Below, piece by piece: positions 12,401-23,259 of a DNA stretch of 64,000 nt (its first letter is position 1; every line of letters starts with the position of its first letter). The stretch is taken from the NCBI GenBank assembly GCA_947471745.1, contig CANJKZ010000010.1:715501-779500 (forward strand), written 5' to 3'. A program made the translations under genes and the position numbers. The notes under the pieces were generated by a model that saw only the letters and a program-made list of their open reading frames with translations, searched no databases and was not told the origin of the DNA. Source of the DNA: Closterium sp. Naga37s-1. Taxonomy: Eukaryota; Streptophyta; Zygnematophyceae; Desmidiales; Closteriaceae.

Positions 12401-15400
12401 CTGGTGGGCTACGCCGATGCTGATGATGCAGGGGACAAGCAGAACAGGACCAGCACAGGTGGCTATGTCTTCGTGCTCGGGGGTGCTGCTGTCTCATGGG
12501 CGAGCCAGCGGATTCGTTGCGCCACCCTTTCCTCCACTGAGTCTGAGTACGTTGCTGCAGGAGATGCGGAGCTTGATTGAGCAGGGGACGTGGGAGTTGG
12601 TTCCGCGTCCGCCAAGGGTGAATGTGATGAAGAACCGCTGGATTTTGAACACCAAGTTCCGACCTGATGGGATAGTGGAGCGTGAGAAGGTGAGGCTGGT
12701 GGTGAAGGGGTTCACGCAGGTGGCAGGGGTGGACTATGAGGAGACGTACGCCCCTGTGGGAAGCTATGTGACGGCGCGTGTGCTTCTGGCGATTGCAGCT
12801 GCACTTGATTTGGACCTGATGCAGCTCGATGTGAAGAACGCGTTCCTCCATGGCGTGCTGGACCGAGACCTTTACATGGAGCAGCCGAGCTACTACGAGG
12901 ATGGGACTCCTCGTGTCTGTAAGTTGGTGAAGAGTCTGTATGGGCTCAAGCAGAGCCCGATGCTATGGTATGAGGCCTTGGATGGGGTGCTGCTTGGGGC
13001 TGGATGGAAGAAGAGCAAGGTGGATGAGGCTCTGTACTTCAAGACTGATGCTGAGGGGGAGATGTGCTGGCTGCTGGTGTATGTGGATGACCTGCTTGCT
13101 GCCAGCCGCAGTCAGAGCATGCTAGCGGAGCTGCGTGACCTGCTGCAGAGTGCCTTTTAGCTGCGGGAGATTAGCCCTGTGGAGAAATATCTGGGGTTGC
13201 AGCTGATTCGGGACAGGCCCACGAGGAGGCTGTGGCTACACCAGGGGGCCTATGTGGACAAGGTCCATAGGCGCTTCTTTGACGGGGAGCAGCCGCTGCG
13301 AGTGCCTCGCACCCCTCTTTCCTCTGACCCTTTCAGTGTGCAGACCTTCGAGGATGTGGGATGGCAGTCTCGCCAGGAGGAGGAGTACAGGCAGAAGGTG
13401 GGATCCTTGCAGTTCGCGGCCTGTACCACCCGTCCCGGCATCTCGTTCGCCTGCAGCAAGCTGGGGTCGGGCCAGACTGTGCGGAGTGATCAGCACTGGA
13501 AGGAGTTGGACCGGTGCTTGACGTACTTGGTGGGGAGCAGGGATGTGGCGCTGGAGTTTGGTGGTGGGCCGGAGTCCTTGGAGCTGGTGGGCTACGCCGA
13601 TGCTGATGATGCAGGGGACAAGCAGAACAGGACCAGCACAGGTGGCTATGTCTTCGTGCTCGGGGGTGCTGCTGTCTCATGGGCGAGCCAGCGGATTCGT
13701 TGCGCCACCCTTTCCTCCACTGAGTCTGAGTACGTTGCTGCAGGAGATGCGGAGCTTGATTGAGCAGGGGACGTGGGAGTTGGTTCCGCGTCCGCCAAGG
13801 GTGAATGTGATGAAGAACCGCTGGATTTTGAACACCAAGTTCCGACCTGATGGGATAGTGGAGCGTGAGAAGGTGAGGCTGGTGGTGAAGGGGTTCACGC
13901 AGGTGGCAGGGGTGGACTATGAGGAGACGTACGCCCCTGTGGGAAGCTATGTGACGGCGCGTGTGCTTCTGGCGATTGCAGCTGCACTTGATTTGGACCT
14001 GATGCAGCTCGATGTGAAGAACACGTTCCTCCATGGCGTGCTGGACCAAGACCTTTACATGGAGCAGCCGAGCTACTACGAGGATGGGACTCCTCGTGTC
14101 TGTAAGTTGGTGAAGAGTCTGTATGGGCTCAAGCAGAGCCCGATGCTATGGTATGAGGCCTTGGATGGGGTGCTGCTTGGGGCTGGATGGAAGAAGAGCA
14201 AGGTGGATGAGGCTCTGTACTTCAAGACTGATGCTGAGGGGGAGATGTGCTGGCTGCTGGTGTATGTGGATGACCTGCTTGCTGCCAGCCGCAGTCAGAG
14301 CATGCTAGCGGAGCTGCGTGACCTGCTGCAGAGTGCCTTTCAGCTGCGGGAGATTAGCCCTGTGGAGAAATATCTGGGGTTGCAGCTGATTCGGGACAGG
14401 CCCACGAGGAGGCTGTGGCTGCACCAGGGGGCCTATGTGGACAAGGTCCATAGGCGCTTCTTTGACGGGGAGCAGCCGCTGTGAGTGCCTCGCACCCCTC
14501 TTTCCTCTGACCCTTACAGTGTGCAGACCTTCGAGGATGTGGGATGGCAGTCTCGCCAGGAGGAGGAGTACAGGCAGAAGGTGGGATCCTTGCAGTTCGC
14601 GGCCTGTACCACCCGTCCCGACATCTCGTTCGCCTGCAGCAAGCTGGGGTCGGGCCAGACTGTGCGGAGTGATCAGCACTGGAAGGAGTTGGACCGGTGC
14701 TTGACGTACTTGGTGGGGAGCAGGGATGTGGCGCTGGAGTTTGGTGGTGGGCCGGAGTCCTTGGAGCTGGTGGGCTACGCCGATGCTGATGATGCAGGGG
14801 ACAAGCAGAACAGGACCAGCACAGGTGGCTATGTCTTCGTGCTCGGGGGTGCTGCTGTCTCATGGGCGAGCCAGCGGATTCGTTGCGCCACCCTTTCCTC
14901 CACTGAGTCTGAGTACGTTGCTGCTGTGGAGGCTGGGAAGGAGGCGCGCAGGCTGCGCTTCCTGCTGGCAGAGTTTCAACTGCTGAGGAGTGAGGAGCCC
15001 ACGACTCTCTTTGTGGACAACTCCTCCGCCATTTTAGTGGCAGGTGGCATGGGGCTCAAGGGGAGCCTCAAGCACATGGAGCGTCGTCACATGTGGCTGC
15101 AGCACATGGTCAAGCGCAGGAAGCTGCAGCTGCAGTACATCCCTACGAGCGAGCAGCCTGCTGACTACCTCACAAAGGCATTGCATTTCCCCGCCTTCAG
15201 TCGTTGCTTCGAGGCTGTGGGGCAGGTGCGGCTCTCGAGCGAGGGGAGTGAGACCTAGACACTCCATGATGTGGATGGTGCCATGGCCTATCCATGGCTG
15301 GTGCGGTGCGTGTTTACACTTTGAGCGTGTTTCGTTTGTGTGTATCCCTTTGTTTTGGTGTGTATGTGTGTATGCCTGCCCTGTGATTATAAAGGGCCTT

Positions 15401-18400
15401 GCTGTAGTATGGCAGGGGAGTGTTAGAGGGCCCTACGACAGCAAGGGCCCTCCATGACCTTTGACTTGGCAGGTCGGCGCCTAACGACTGAGTCTACTCG
15501 GCACCGACGCACGAGTTCGGTGGCGGTCATTAGTGACTATGGGTGACACCGTCCTCTCCGCTCTCCCGCCTCCCCCAACCCGCCCCGCCCCCAGTCTCGT
15601 GCTGCATTGGACCCGCAACGTCTCTCACCTGCAGTTCGCACTAGAAGCCAAACCCGCCAGTGGGGCCGAGTCCGGCTGGTTCTCTGTCGGCTGGACGGCA
15701 AACCGTGGCCGTATGTACCCCGCGGATTGCGTTATCGGGAACCTTCCGGGAAGCAGCGTGCGCGCGTATCGAATCTCTGGGTACAGCCGGTCTGACGTGG
15801 CGCCTTCCAATAGGTTCAAGATTGGAAGGCCTGTGCTGTCAGGGGGAAGCAATGGTGGGACAATCATAAGGTGAGAAAGCAAGTGAAATCCTGAAAGCAG
15901 AAAGAGGGCTTTAATTGCGCGTCGAGATCAAAATTGGAGTCCCAAACAGCCCAAAACTGCCTCAACCTTCCTAGCTTCGAAACCTGTGAGACTCCGGTTT
16001 TAACGGCGGGGGGAATTGTAAGGTGAGAAGACAACAGATCATGAAGTCGAGTCGAGAGAGGGGGCGTTGAGAATAATGGCGGGATTTGAGAATTCTCAAA
16101 AACTAAAGTAATGGCTGGAGGATTGTAAGGTGAGAAGACAGCAGATCATGGAGTCGAGTCGAGAGGGCGCGTCGAAAGCAATGGCGGGAGGATTATGAGG
16201 TGAGACGAACGGGAGGTCACAGTGAGCATGAGCGGCAGTAGGAGCATCATGATTTGGGGTTTCCCATCTCTTGCCTGCATGTCATGTGAAAGGATTGTCG
16301 ATTTGACACGTCTCGAGATAACAGTTCTTTTGCATGAGCGGCAGTAGGAGCATCATTATCTGGGGTTGTCCCTCTCTTGCCTGCATGTCAGAAAGTTTCA
16401 ATGGCAGCAACAGCATCATCAAGCCTTTCTCCCCCTCTTCCCACCCTCTCTTCTCCTCAACCCCCTCCCTCCAATCCCCCCTTCCTACAGATTCTCTCGT
16501 TTTCGAGGGGATGGAGGGGCGGTACCAGTGAGCTTCAGTGGCAGCAGCAGCATCGTCTGGGCTTTCTCCCTCCGTACACCCACCCACGCCCTCCTGATAA
16601 CAACACCCTCTCTCCTCTCTGCAGGTTCTCTCGTTTTCGAGGAGACGGAGGGGCGGTACCAGTGACCTTCAGTGGCAGCAGCAGCATCGTCTGGGCTTTC
16701 TCCCTCCGTACACCCACCCACGCCCTCCTGATAACAACACCCTCTCTCCTCTCTGCAGGTTCTCTCGTTTTCGAGGAGACGGAGGGGCGGTACCAGTGAC
16801 CTTCAGTGGCAGCAGCAGCATCGTCTGGGCTTTCTCCCTCCGTACACCCACCCACGCCCTCCTGATAACAACACCCTCTCTCCTCTCTGCAGGTTCTCTC
16901 GTTCTCGACGGGACGGAGGGGCGGTACCAGTGAGCTTCAGTGGCAGCAGCAGCCTCATCTGCCCTTTCTCCCTGTCCTCCCTCCCACCCATTCTTTCCTG
17001 CTTGCAGGTTCTCTCGTTCTCGAGGGGACAGAGGGGCGGTACCAGTGACCTTCAGTGGCAGCAGCAGCCTCATCTGGGCCTTTTCTGAGTCTGGATCGAC
17101 AGACCTGGCTTTCCATGGCGACAACGCGTGAGTGAAGGAATCAGTGTTTGAGTGAGTGAGCGAGAGCGAGTAGTTGAGTGGGAGCGAGTAGTTGAGTGAG
17201 AGTGAGTGAGCGAGTGAAAGAGCGTGGAGACGATATCGGTGGGTTTCAGCAGCAGCAGCAGCAGCATCATCTGGGCTTTCTCTGAGTTTGGATCGACCGA
17301 GCTGGCTTTCCATGGAGACAACGCGTGCGTGAAGGAGTCAGTGGTTGAGTGAGTGAGTGAGTGAGTGAGTGTGTGAGAGTGTGTGAGTGAGTGAACCATG
17401 TGGTCAGTGGTTGAGTGAGGTTCGATGAATCTGGACCTCTCCTGTGGGGCTGCGCACCCTCTAGCTCAGTAGGTGATAAATGAGAAACCTAATCCCATTC
17501 TGACGTTTCTTCCCGTCTCTTCCATCATGTTGCTCAGAGGTTCAATGAATGTGGACTTCTCATGTGCGTCTGCACCTTCCAGCTCACAAGGAGGAGGAGG
17601 TGGTGGTGATGGTGGTGGTGGTGGTGATGGCATTGGTGACATTGATGCTGGCATGGGTGGTGGTGATGGTGATGATGATGCATATGATAATGACGATAGG
17701 GATGAGGGTGATTTTGAGAGGGGGGGTGATGATGGTGGTGATGATAACGAGGAGGGGGACGAGAGGGATTTCGGGCGATGGAAGGAGGGGCATAATGATA
17801 AAGATGATGATGATGATGAGAATGATGTTATGGATGATGGTAATGATAATGATGATATCAAGAGTGGAGAGGATGGGGATAATGATGGGGATAACGATGA
17901 TGATGATGATGATGATGATGAGGATGAGAGATACGGGAAGGGGGGTAATGGCTCCTCAAATGGTGATGGTGATGGTGATGGTGATGGTGATAAGGAAGAC
18001 GTTGAGAGTGGGGATGATGATGATGATGCGGATCAATATGATGATAGGTTTGGGGAGGTGGATAATGATGGTGATGATGACGATGATGCTTATAAGGAGG
18101 ACGACGGAGGGAACCAGTCATTGGCATCCACGTCAGCAGTCTCTTCTGACAGTGACAGTGGCAGCGGCAGTGGCAGGGGAAACGTGGCATGTGAGCCATC
18201 GCCCCTGCCTGGCTATGCGTGCTCCATTCGACTCAAAGACAATGAGTGAGTGGGGACGGGGAACAGGGGAGAGAGTGAGTGCAGATGGTATAAACTGTGC
18301 TAGATGCCCAGACTTAGATGCAATGATTGCATGTGAGGAGTCAAAGTGCATAAATGCGTGCAGATGGTATGAAATATATTAGATGCAATGAGTGAGTGCA

Positions 18401-19342
18401 AGGAAGACTTCGTTGCAATGCGGGGAAGAGGAGAGGATGGGGAAGAGAGCAGTAAAAGTTGAGAGAGTGGGGCAGGGGTGAAGTTGGGAGGGGCGGGGCG
18501 GGAGTAAATAGAGTGGGCACGGAACGAATTGAATGGGAAAGGGTTAAAATTCCGCCCACACCTTCTGAGTGACTTTTGACATAAAATGCCTCTCCAAGGG
18601 TGTCTCTGAATTAAGGGTGACACGCACCCGCCGACTGCTGTGACTTTTCATCCTTTCTCAAACTTTTCATCCTTTCTCAAACTTTTCATACTTTTCGCAA
18701 ACTTCTGAGACGACTGCAACAGTCACTTCTCAGAGGCATTCATAGATAAATGCCTCTGAGAAGTGACTGTTGCAGTCGTCTCGTCGGCCTGTCCCAACCT
18801 TCGACTCCCCAATCACTTCCCTCCCCCCACCACCTCCTTCCCCCTTCTCAGTTTCATCCTCCACTGGAAAACCGGGGCTGATACGATAGCGATGGCTGCT
18901 GACGTGGCAACGTCAGGTTGGGTGGCGGTCGGATGGTCCAGCAGCGGCAAGATGTACCCCGCTGACGCAGCCATTGGGAATCTGCCACCTGGCACTCTCG
19001 CCAACGGGGCGGCGGTGGGAGCCTATCACATGAGCGGCTACGGCCTGTCTGACGTGGCGCTGACGTCATCGTTCGAGCTGACCAACACGACGACCACCAC
19101 GGCAAATGGGAGAACAACAATCACGTGAGTAAGGTGTGGAGAGTTCTCAGGATTTCCCTATCCAACCTGAGTGGTCGGGTAAGGTTTTACCTTGCATCTA
19201 CTCTAGACCCAACTCCTGCACAACAACGAAAGAGCACCGATTACCTGAAAAAGAAAACCCGATCAGCTAATTACAATTGTTTAATCGATTGATCCCAAAC
19301 TTGTCAGGATGGCCGAGCGGTCTAAGGCGCCAGTTTCAGGTA

Positions 19343-19374
<32 letters not shown>

Positions 19375-22300
19375 TCCTGACATGGATGCCCAAAACTTCT
19401 GGCGAAAGCATCTTTGGTAAATGTCCGCCCCATCAGCACCAATGGCGCCACCTGCTTGCTGTGGGCCTTGTCTCCCATCCTCCCCTTAACCCGTGTCCCG
19501 TATCGTCCTTTACCCACAACCCCTATTCCTGCAGCTTTAAACGGCCCCTCTCAGTGGGAGCGGTCCCCATCAGCAGCAGCGGCGCCACCAGCGTGCTCTG
19601 GGCCTTCTCTCGCCTTACCTCCCTCCCGTCCAACTCTGCCTACTTTTTGTCCCCCCCTTGCTTCACCTCACCCGCAACGCAACTGCAGCTTCGAGCGCCC
19701 CCTGTCGGTGGGAGCGGTCCCCATCAGCAGCAGCGGCGCCACCAGCGTGCTCTGGCCCTTGGCTCTCCTCCCCTTCACCCGTATCTTCACCTGTATCCCG
19801 TATCTGCCTCTACCCACAACCCTTTTCCCCCATCCTCCATCCCGCCCCCCACTCAGCTTTGAGCGCCCCCTGTCGGTGGGAGCGGTCCCCATCAGCAGCA
19901 GCGGCGCCACAAGCGTGCTCTTCGCCTTCTCTCGCTCCGACTCGCAGCAACTGGACGACCACGGCCCCAACGAGTGAGTGGGCAGGCTTTAAGGGGGGAA
20001 GAAGGTAGTGCTATAGTATGGTTTGGTTGGGCTTGGGTGCTCTGGGCCTTCTCTCGCTCCGACTCGCAGCAACTGGACGACCGCGGCCCCAACGAGTGAG
20101 TGCGCAGGGCTGTAAGGGGGGGACATGGGGCTTTAAAGGGTGAGCACTAACATTCTCTGGGCCTTCCCTCGCTCCGACTCGCAGCAACTGGACGACCACG
20201 GCCCCAACGAGTGAGTGCGCAGGGCTGTAAGGGGGGGACATGGGGCTTTAAAGGGTGAGCACTAACATTCTCTGGGCCTTCCCTCGCTCCGACTCGCAGC
20301 AACTGGACGACCACGGCCCCAACGAGTGAGTGCGCAGGGCTGTAAGGGGGGGACATGGGGCTTTAAAGGGTGAGCACTAACATTCTCTGGGCCTTCCCTC
20401 GCTCCGACTCGCAGCAACTGGACGACCACGGCCCCAACGAGTGAGTGCGCAGGGCTGTAAGGGGGGGACATGGGGCTTTAAAGGGTGAGCACTAACATTC
20501 TCTGGGCCTTCCCTCGCTCCGACTCGCAGCAACTGGACGACCACGGCCCCAACGAGTGAGTGCGCAGGGCTGTAAGGGGGGGACATGGGGCTTTAAAGGG
20601 TGAGCACTAACATTCTCTGGGCCTTCCCTCGCTCCGACTCGCAGCAACTGGACGACCACGGCCCCAACGAGTGAGTGCGCAGGGCTGTAAGGGGGGGACA
20701 TGGGGCTTTAAAGGGTGAGCACTAACATTCTCTGGGCCTTCCCTCGCTCCGACTCGCAGCAACTGGACGACCACGGCCCCAACGAGTGAGTGGGCAGGCA
20801 TGGCAGCCATGTTGTGTGCAGGATTGGGGGGCCACCTTCATGGGCTAGCATGCGAGAGCAAGTGCGTATCATGGGTGGGGGGAGGGCCAGGGGTTGATGA
20901 TTGTGCAGGAAGGAAGCACTCTTTCCCAAATTCCACTGACAATTAACACTCTTGCTCATCTCTCTTCTCCCCTCTTCCAACCGCACCTCACCTCACCGCA
21001 TCCCTCCCCACCCCATCTCATCCCATCCCATTCCCCTGCATTACAAACAGAGGCTCTGTTACAATCAACTTTGTTTCAGGCACAGTGGAGGTTGAGGAAT
21101 CAAGCAGCAGCGCCGAAGCGCTCTATATGGCGCACGGGTGGATTCTCACTGTTGCTTTTGGCATTCTCATGCCTTCTGCCATGCTTATATCAAGGATATT
21201 CCTCTCAGACAAGCCTTTTTCAGACCCTGCTGCTGCAGCTGCACAGGCCGAAACAGAAGCACGGGAAGCAGACGCAATGGGAGGGAGATTAGGGTTTCCA
21301 GCTCAGTCAACTTTGCACGAAGAAAGGGATTTTGAGCATATGCATTTGAAATCAGCTAGAGATGCAGCACAGTATGCCTCAGGGGAAGCAGGAAAAGCAT
21401 CAGCAGCAGCAGGAGCAGCAGTAGGAGAAGCAGCAGCAGAAAGTGGGATGCCTGGTACTGGTACTACTGCAAGCAGGGGCAAGCCTTGGATTTCCAAGGC
21501 ACATGCATTTGAGGCCCACAAGTGGATCATGCTCCTCGCTGTCACGCTCTCATTGGTCGGAATCATCATGGCGTTCATAAAAAAAGGATCGAGCTCCCTG
21601 CAGTCGACACATGGCAGGCTGGGATTGGCCGTGCTGCTGCTGATCGTGCTCCAGCCAATCCTAGGCCAGCTGAGGCCGGTCAAGGGCCACGTGTCGCGAC
21701 GCTATTGGTTCGCGCTTCATTGGGTGGTGGGGGTGGCGATTGTGGCAATGGCGTGGAGCAACATGTTCCTTGGGCTCGACCTCGCAAGCAGCAGATTCGG
21801 CTACAACCTTGAAGTGAGTCTCGCAACCCCCTTTTTTGTTCTGTGTGAGATTCGGTTTGTGGGTCTACTCATTGAATGGCGTGGAGCAACATGTTCCTTG
21901 GGCTCGACCTCGCAAGCAGCAGATTTGGTTACAACCTTGAGGTGAGCGGCTGCATGCATGGTGTGCGGCTGTGGCTATGGTGTGTGGCTGTGGCTATGGT
22001 GTGTGGCTGTGGCTATGGTGTGTGGCTGTGGCTATGGTGTGTGGCTGTGGCTATGGTGTGTGGCTGTGGCTATGGTGTGTGGCTGTGGCTATGGTGTGTG
22101 GCTGTGGCTATGGTGTGTGGCTGTGGCTATGGTGTGTGGCTGTGGCTATGGTGTGTGGCTGTGGCTATGGTGTGTGGCTGTGGCTATGGTGTGTGGTTGT
22201 GGCTATGGTGTGTGGCTGTGGCTATGGTGTGTGGCTGTGGCTATGGTGTGTGGCTGTGGCTATGGTGTGTGGTTGTGGCTATGGTGTGTGGCTGTGGCTA

Positions 22301-23259
22301 TGGTGTGTGGCTGTGGCTATGGTGTGTGGTGATGTGACTTGAATCCTGATTGTGGCAATGGCTTGGAGCAACATGTTTCTTGGGCTCGACCTTGCAAGCA
22401 GCCGATTCGGCTACAACCTTGAAGTGAGTCTGGCAAACCACTTTTTTGTTCTGATTGAGATTCGGTTTGTGGGTCTACTCATTGAATGGCTTGGAGCAAC
22501 ATGTTTCTTGGGCACGACCTTGCAAGCTCAACCCTGGAGCCAATTTGGCTACAGCCTTGATGTGAGTCTAGCTACCATTTTCTGGTTTTTGAGGCGCCTC
22601 AAAAACCACCTCAATGCATACAGCTTTGATGTGAGTCTAGCAACCATTTTCTTTCTGTCGTTCTTTCGTAGTAAGAAGAAAGCTGCATCGCTGCCCTTGG
22701 CCACAAGTTACAACCTTTCTTGGCTCACGCTTTGAGTTTCGTCTAGTTTCTTCTGCTGTTTGAATGTATTGTCTGTGGTCATGCATGTCTATGATTGCGA
22801 TGCGGATTATGATCTCCTTGGGATATTCAAGAAAACGCATTTTTATGCACCATCTTGACTTAAATGTCACTGCCTTTTTCTCCATTTTCTTCCCTGTTCT
22901 TTTAGGTCCCACTTTTGAACTTGCTCCCCACCCGGTTATGTAGTTCGGCCTTTGTACACTGGCTACGGTCATAATAGGAACTTAACATCAACCTTTCCTT
23001 CGTGTTCCCTATCTCCCCCGCCCCCCTCTCCTCCCCCTCCGCCCTCCACTTCTCTCATTCTCCCCCCTTTCATCCTATACTGGATTGTATGCAGTGGTAT
23101 TACATTGCATTCGCAGTTATGATTGGTCTCTTCACTCTAGCTTATGCTATTGATTTCGCCTGGGACCAAGTCGGGTTCTGCATGCTTCGATATAAGCAGT
23201 CTAATGTCGAATCGGAGCCACTCAACTCCAAAGAAGTGGAAGTCATTATGATGCTGTAA
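6469..23259 (+). CDS. Secreted DOMON-DOMON-cytochrome b561 (CYBDOM-type) transmembrane oxidoreductase, 8 exons
   Basis: Exons: 6469-6617, 15595-15870, 17008-17127, 17538-18245, 18852-19124, 19857-19973, 21051-21813, 23095-23259. They join to 2571 nt, 856 residues plus TAA. Introns 1-6 are all phase 2 and intron 7 is phase 0. Exon 1 encodes a signal peptide (hydrophobic VVLLLLVGA core, likely cut near residue 27) and a cysteine-bearing cap. Exons 2-3 form DOMON 1 (about 51-182), exon 4 an acidic Asp/Gly linker and a second cap (183-418), and exons 5-6 DOMON 2 (419-548). Exons 7-8 carry cytochrome b561: haem-ligand histidines in AHGW, EAHKW, STHGRLG and ALHWVVG. CYBDOM proteins pass electrons across the plasma membrane, with DOMON domains facing outside; substrates here are unknown. 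Intron 1 holds a copia element and intron 5 a tRNA. Because exons 2-6 are symmetric, skipping any of them would keep frame. Confidence 0.88.
6891..7454 (+). repeat. 5' LTR of the intron-1 copia element
   Basis: It begins TGTTAGAGGG, the same sequence that follows the polypurine tract at 15421. It is taken to end in CA at 7454, because a TGG-starting primer-binding-like site follows. TATATAT at 7265-7271 could be the element's TATA box. The end point is inferred, since the 3' LTR is too short to confirm it. Confidence 0.7.
7455..7468 (+). other. Possible primer-binding site of the intron-1 copia element
   Basis: TGGTGCAGTGAGCG follows the proposed LTR end. It starts with the TGG expected of a tRNA 3'-CCA complement, but it is not the usual initiator-Met site of the other copia elements in the window, so the tRNA primer is unclear. 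Confidence 0.4.
7736..15258 (+). pseudogene. Copia gag-pol polyprotein with nonsense codons and a triplicated RT-RNase H region
   Basis: Residues 1-899 (7736-10435) contain gag, a C-X2-C-X4-H-X4-C knuckle (about 430-445), protease LLDSGCSHH (about 517), the pre-integrase motif DLWHARMAH and an integrase with D, D and E in HADLCGPF (about 723), RTDRGGEF (about 786) and QNGMAERE (about 819). TAG codons at 10433 and 10484 interrupt the frame, then the RT follows (FTQVAGVDYEETYAPVGS, catalytic YVDD). TAG at 11975 and 13158 lies in RT-RNase H copies 1 and 2, and TGA at 14482 in copy 3. RNase H ends at the TAG at 15256. Each duplication shifts the frame by one base. The order protease-integrase-RT-RNase H defines Ty1/copia. 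It is non-functional as assembled. Confidence 0.9.
11378..14926 (+). repeat. Three tandem 1183-bp copies of the copia RT-RNase H segment
   Basis: Copies start at 11378, 12561 and 13744, each at GAGATGCGGAGC. Junctions join the RNase H codons for EYVAA to the start of the RT. Copies 2 and 3 share changes that copy 1 lacks (CTTG for CCTG, AAGGTG for GGGGTG), so copies 2 and 3 arose in the later duplication. Only about ten differences are visible, mostly transitions, so the event is recent. Only the third copy runs on into the proper C-terminus (VEAGKEARRL). Confidence 0.95.
15411..15547 (+). repeat. Polypurine tract and truncated 3' LTR of the intron-1 copia element
   Basis: GGCAGGGGAG (15411-15420) abuts TGTTAGAGGG, giving a normal plus-strand priming site next to the 3' LTR. 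LTR identity to 6891-7017 ends at GGGTGAC. What follows is pyrimidine-rich intron leading to the acceptor of exon 2. Confidence 0.85.
15871..16220 (+). repeat. Decayed copies of the exon 2 3' edge plus donor site (intron 2)
   Basis: Exon 2 ends in ACAATCATAAG before GTGAGA. Three diverged echoes of that edge follow, each with a GTGAGA donor-like sequence (near 16015, 16125 and 16195) and separated by related sequence with GTCGAGTCGAGAG. A palindrome TTTGAGAATTCTCAAA lies at 16085-16100. Confidence 0.6.
16230..17007 (+). repeat. 134-bp tandem copies of the exon 3 acceptor and 5' part
   Basis: Acceptor-plus-exon fragments begin at 16491, 16625, 16759 and 16893, spaced exactly 134 bp, ahead of the complete exon 3 at 17008. 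Each encodes the FSRFRGDGGAVPV-like start of the exon but runs into intron without a donor. More diverged fragments, with a repeated CATGAGCGGCAGTAGGAGCA, precede them from about 16230. Confidence 0.9.
17128..17473 (+). repeat. Intron 3: GAGT-rich tract, exon 3 3' copy and exon 4 5' copy
   Basis: After the exon 3 donor come GTGAGTGAGT-type tracts. A diverged copy of the exon 3 3' part (about 17240-17327, ending in GACAACGC plus a donor-like GTGCGT) follows. A diverged copy of the exon 4 start (about 17416-17473) precedes the true exon 4 at 17538. Confidence 0.75.
17596..18085 (+). repeat. GAT-rich coding tract for the acidic linker
   Basis: Within exon 4, GAT/GGT triplets dominate and encode about 160 residues of Asp, Gly and some Glu. 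The other two frames read as Met/Val or Trp/Met runs and are shadows. Triplet slippage would change linker length without breaking frame. Confidence 0.85.
18246..18851. other. Intron 4, with a perfect 34-bp inverted repeat
   Basis: Arms 18707-18740 and 18749-18782 are exact reverse complements around an 8-base loop, ending 69 bp before the acceptor of exon 5. The preceding stretch has ACTTTTCATCCTTTCTCAA repeated. No terminal repeats or target duplication mark it as a transposon. In a transcript it would form a very stable hairpin. Confidence 0.85.
19303..19382 (+). tRNA. tRNA-Leu(CAG): tRNA-Leu (anticodon CAG) inside intron 5 of the DOMON/b561 gene
   Basis: The acceptor stem GTCAGGA pairs with TCCTGAC, with discriminator A at 19382. 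The A box is TGGCCGAGCGG and the B box GGTTCAAATCC. The anticodon stem CCAGT/ACTGG encloses loop TTCAGGT, giving anticodon CAG. The long variable arm is typical of leucine tRNA. No intron is present. It lies on the same strand as the host gene. Expression is not provable from sequence, and it could be a tRNA-derived repeat, because its 3' flank resembles that of the copy at 47513. Confidence 0.85.
19419..20795 (+). repeat. Exon 6 fragments: 5'-edge copies upstream, 115-bp 3'-edge array downstream
   Basis: Acceptor-plus-5' copies begin at 19535 and 19689, with an older trace near 19430, before the complete exon 6 (19857-19973). After the donor, a 115-bp unit carrying the exon's last about 55 bases plus GTGAGT and intron sequence is repeated from about 20038, 20153, 20268, 20383, 20498, 20613 and 20728. 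The later copies are almost identical, so the array expanded recently. Confidence 0.93.
21873..22680 (+). repeat. Exon 7 3'-edge copies with donor sites (intron 7)
   Basis: Copies of the exon 7 end, encoding AWSNMFLGLDLAS and followed by GTGAG(T/C), lie at about 21873-21942, 22350-22423 and 22480-22563, each less similar than the one before. A palindrome with core GAGGCGCCTC sits at 22583-22608 beside the last donor copy. Confidence 0.85.
21957..22331 (+). repeat. 19-bp minisatellite in intron 7
   Basis: About 19 copies of ATGGTGTGTGGCTGTGGCT, nearly identical. All three forward frames stay open through it, which produces spurious CGYGVW-type reading frames. Confidence 0.95.
22681..23094. 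other. Rest of intron 7
   Basis: Unremarkable A/T-richer sequence passing into a C/T-rich tract before the acceptor GCAG at 23091-23094. No gene or repeat was seen. Confidence 0.6.

Larger units (their letters stand above)
6891..15547 (+). mobile_element. Ty1/copia LTR retrotransposon in intron 1 of the DOMON/b561 gene, same strand
   Basis: A 5' LTR (6891-7454), a gag-pol region and a polypurine tract are followed by a 3' LTR that matches the 5' LTR for its first 127 bases with one visible difference, then stops at about 15547. Only 47 bp separate that break from exon 2 at 15595. The 3' LTR is therefore truncated and no target duplication can be identified. The left flank is a pyrimidine-rich tract like the one before exon 2, so the element probably entered the polypyrimidine tract of intron 1. 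Length is inflated by about 2.4 kb through an internal triplication. Confidence 0.9.

Noticed and set aside
2-15258. A variant nuclear code with TAG as glutamine
   Set aside because: TGA also interrupts frames, sister copies carry CAG or CGA at the same sites, and neither host gene contains internal TAG.
17549-18382. Met/Val-rich frame over the GAT tract
   Set aside because: It is out of phase with exons 3 and 5 and is an artefact of triplet repeats.
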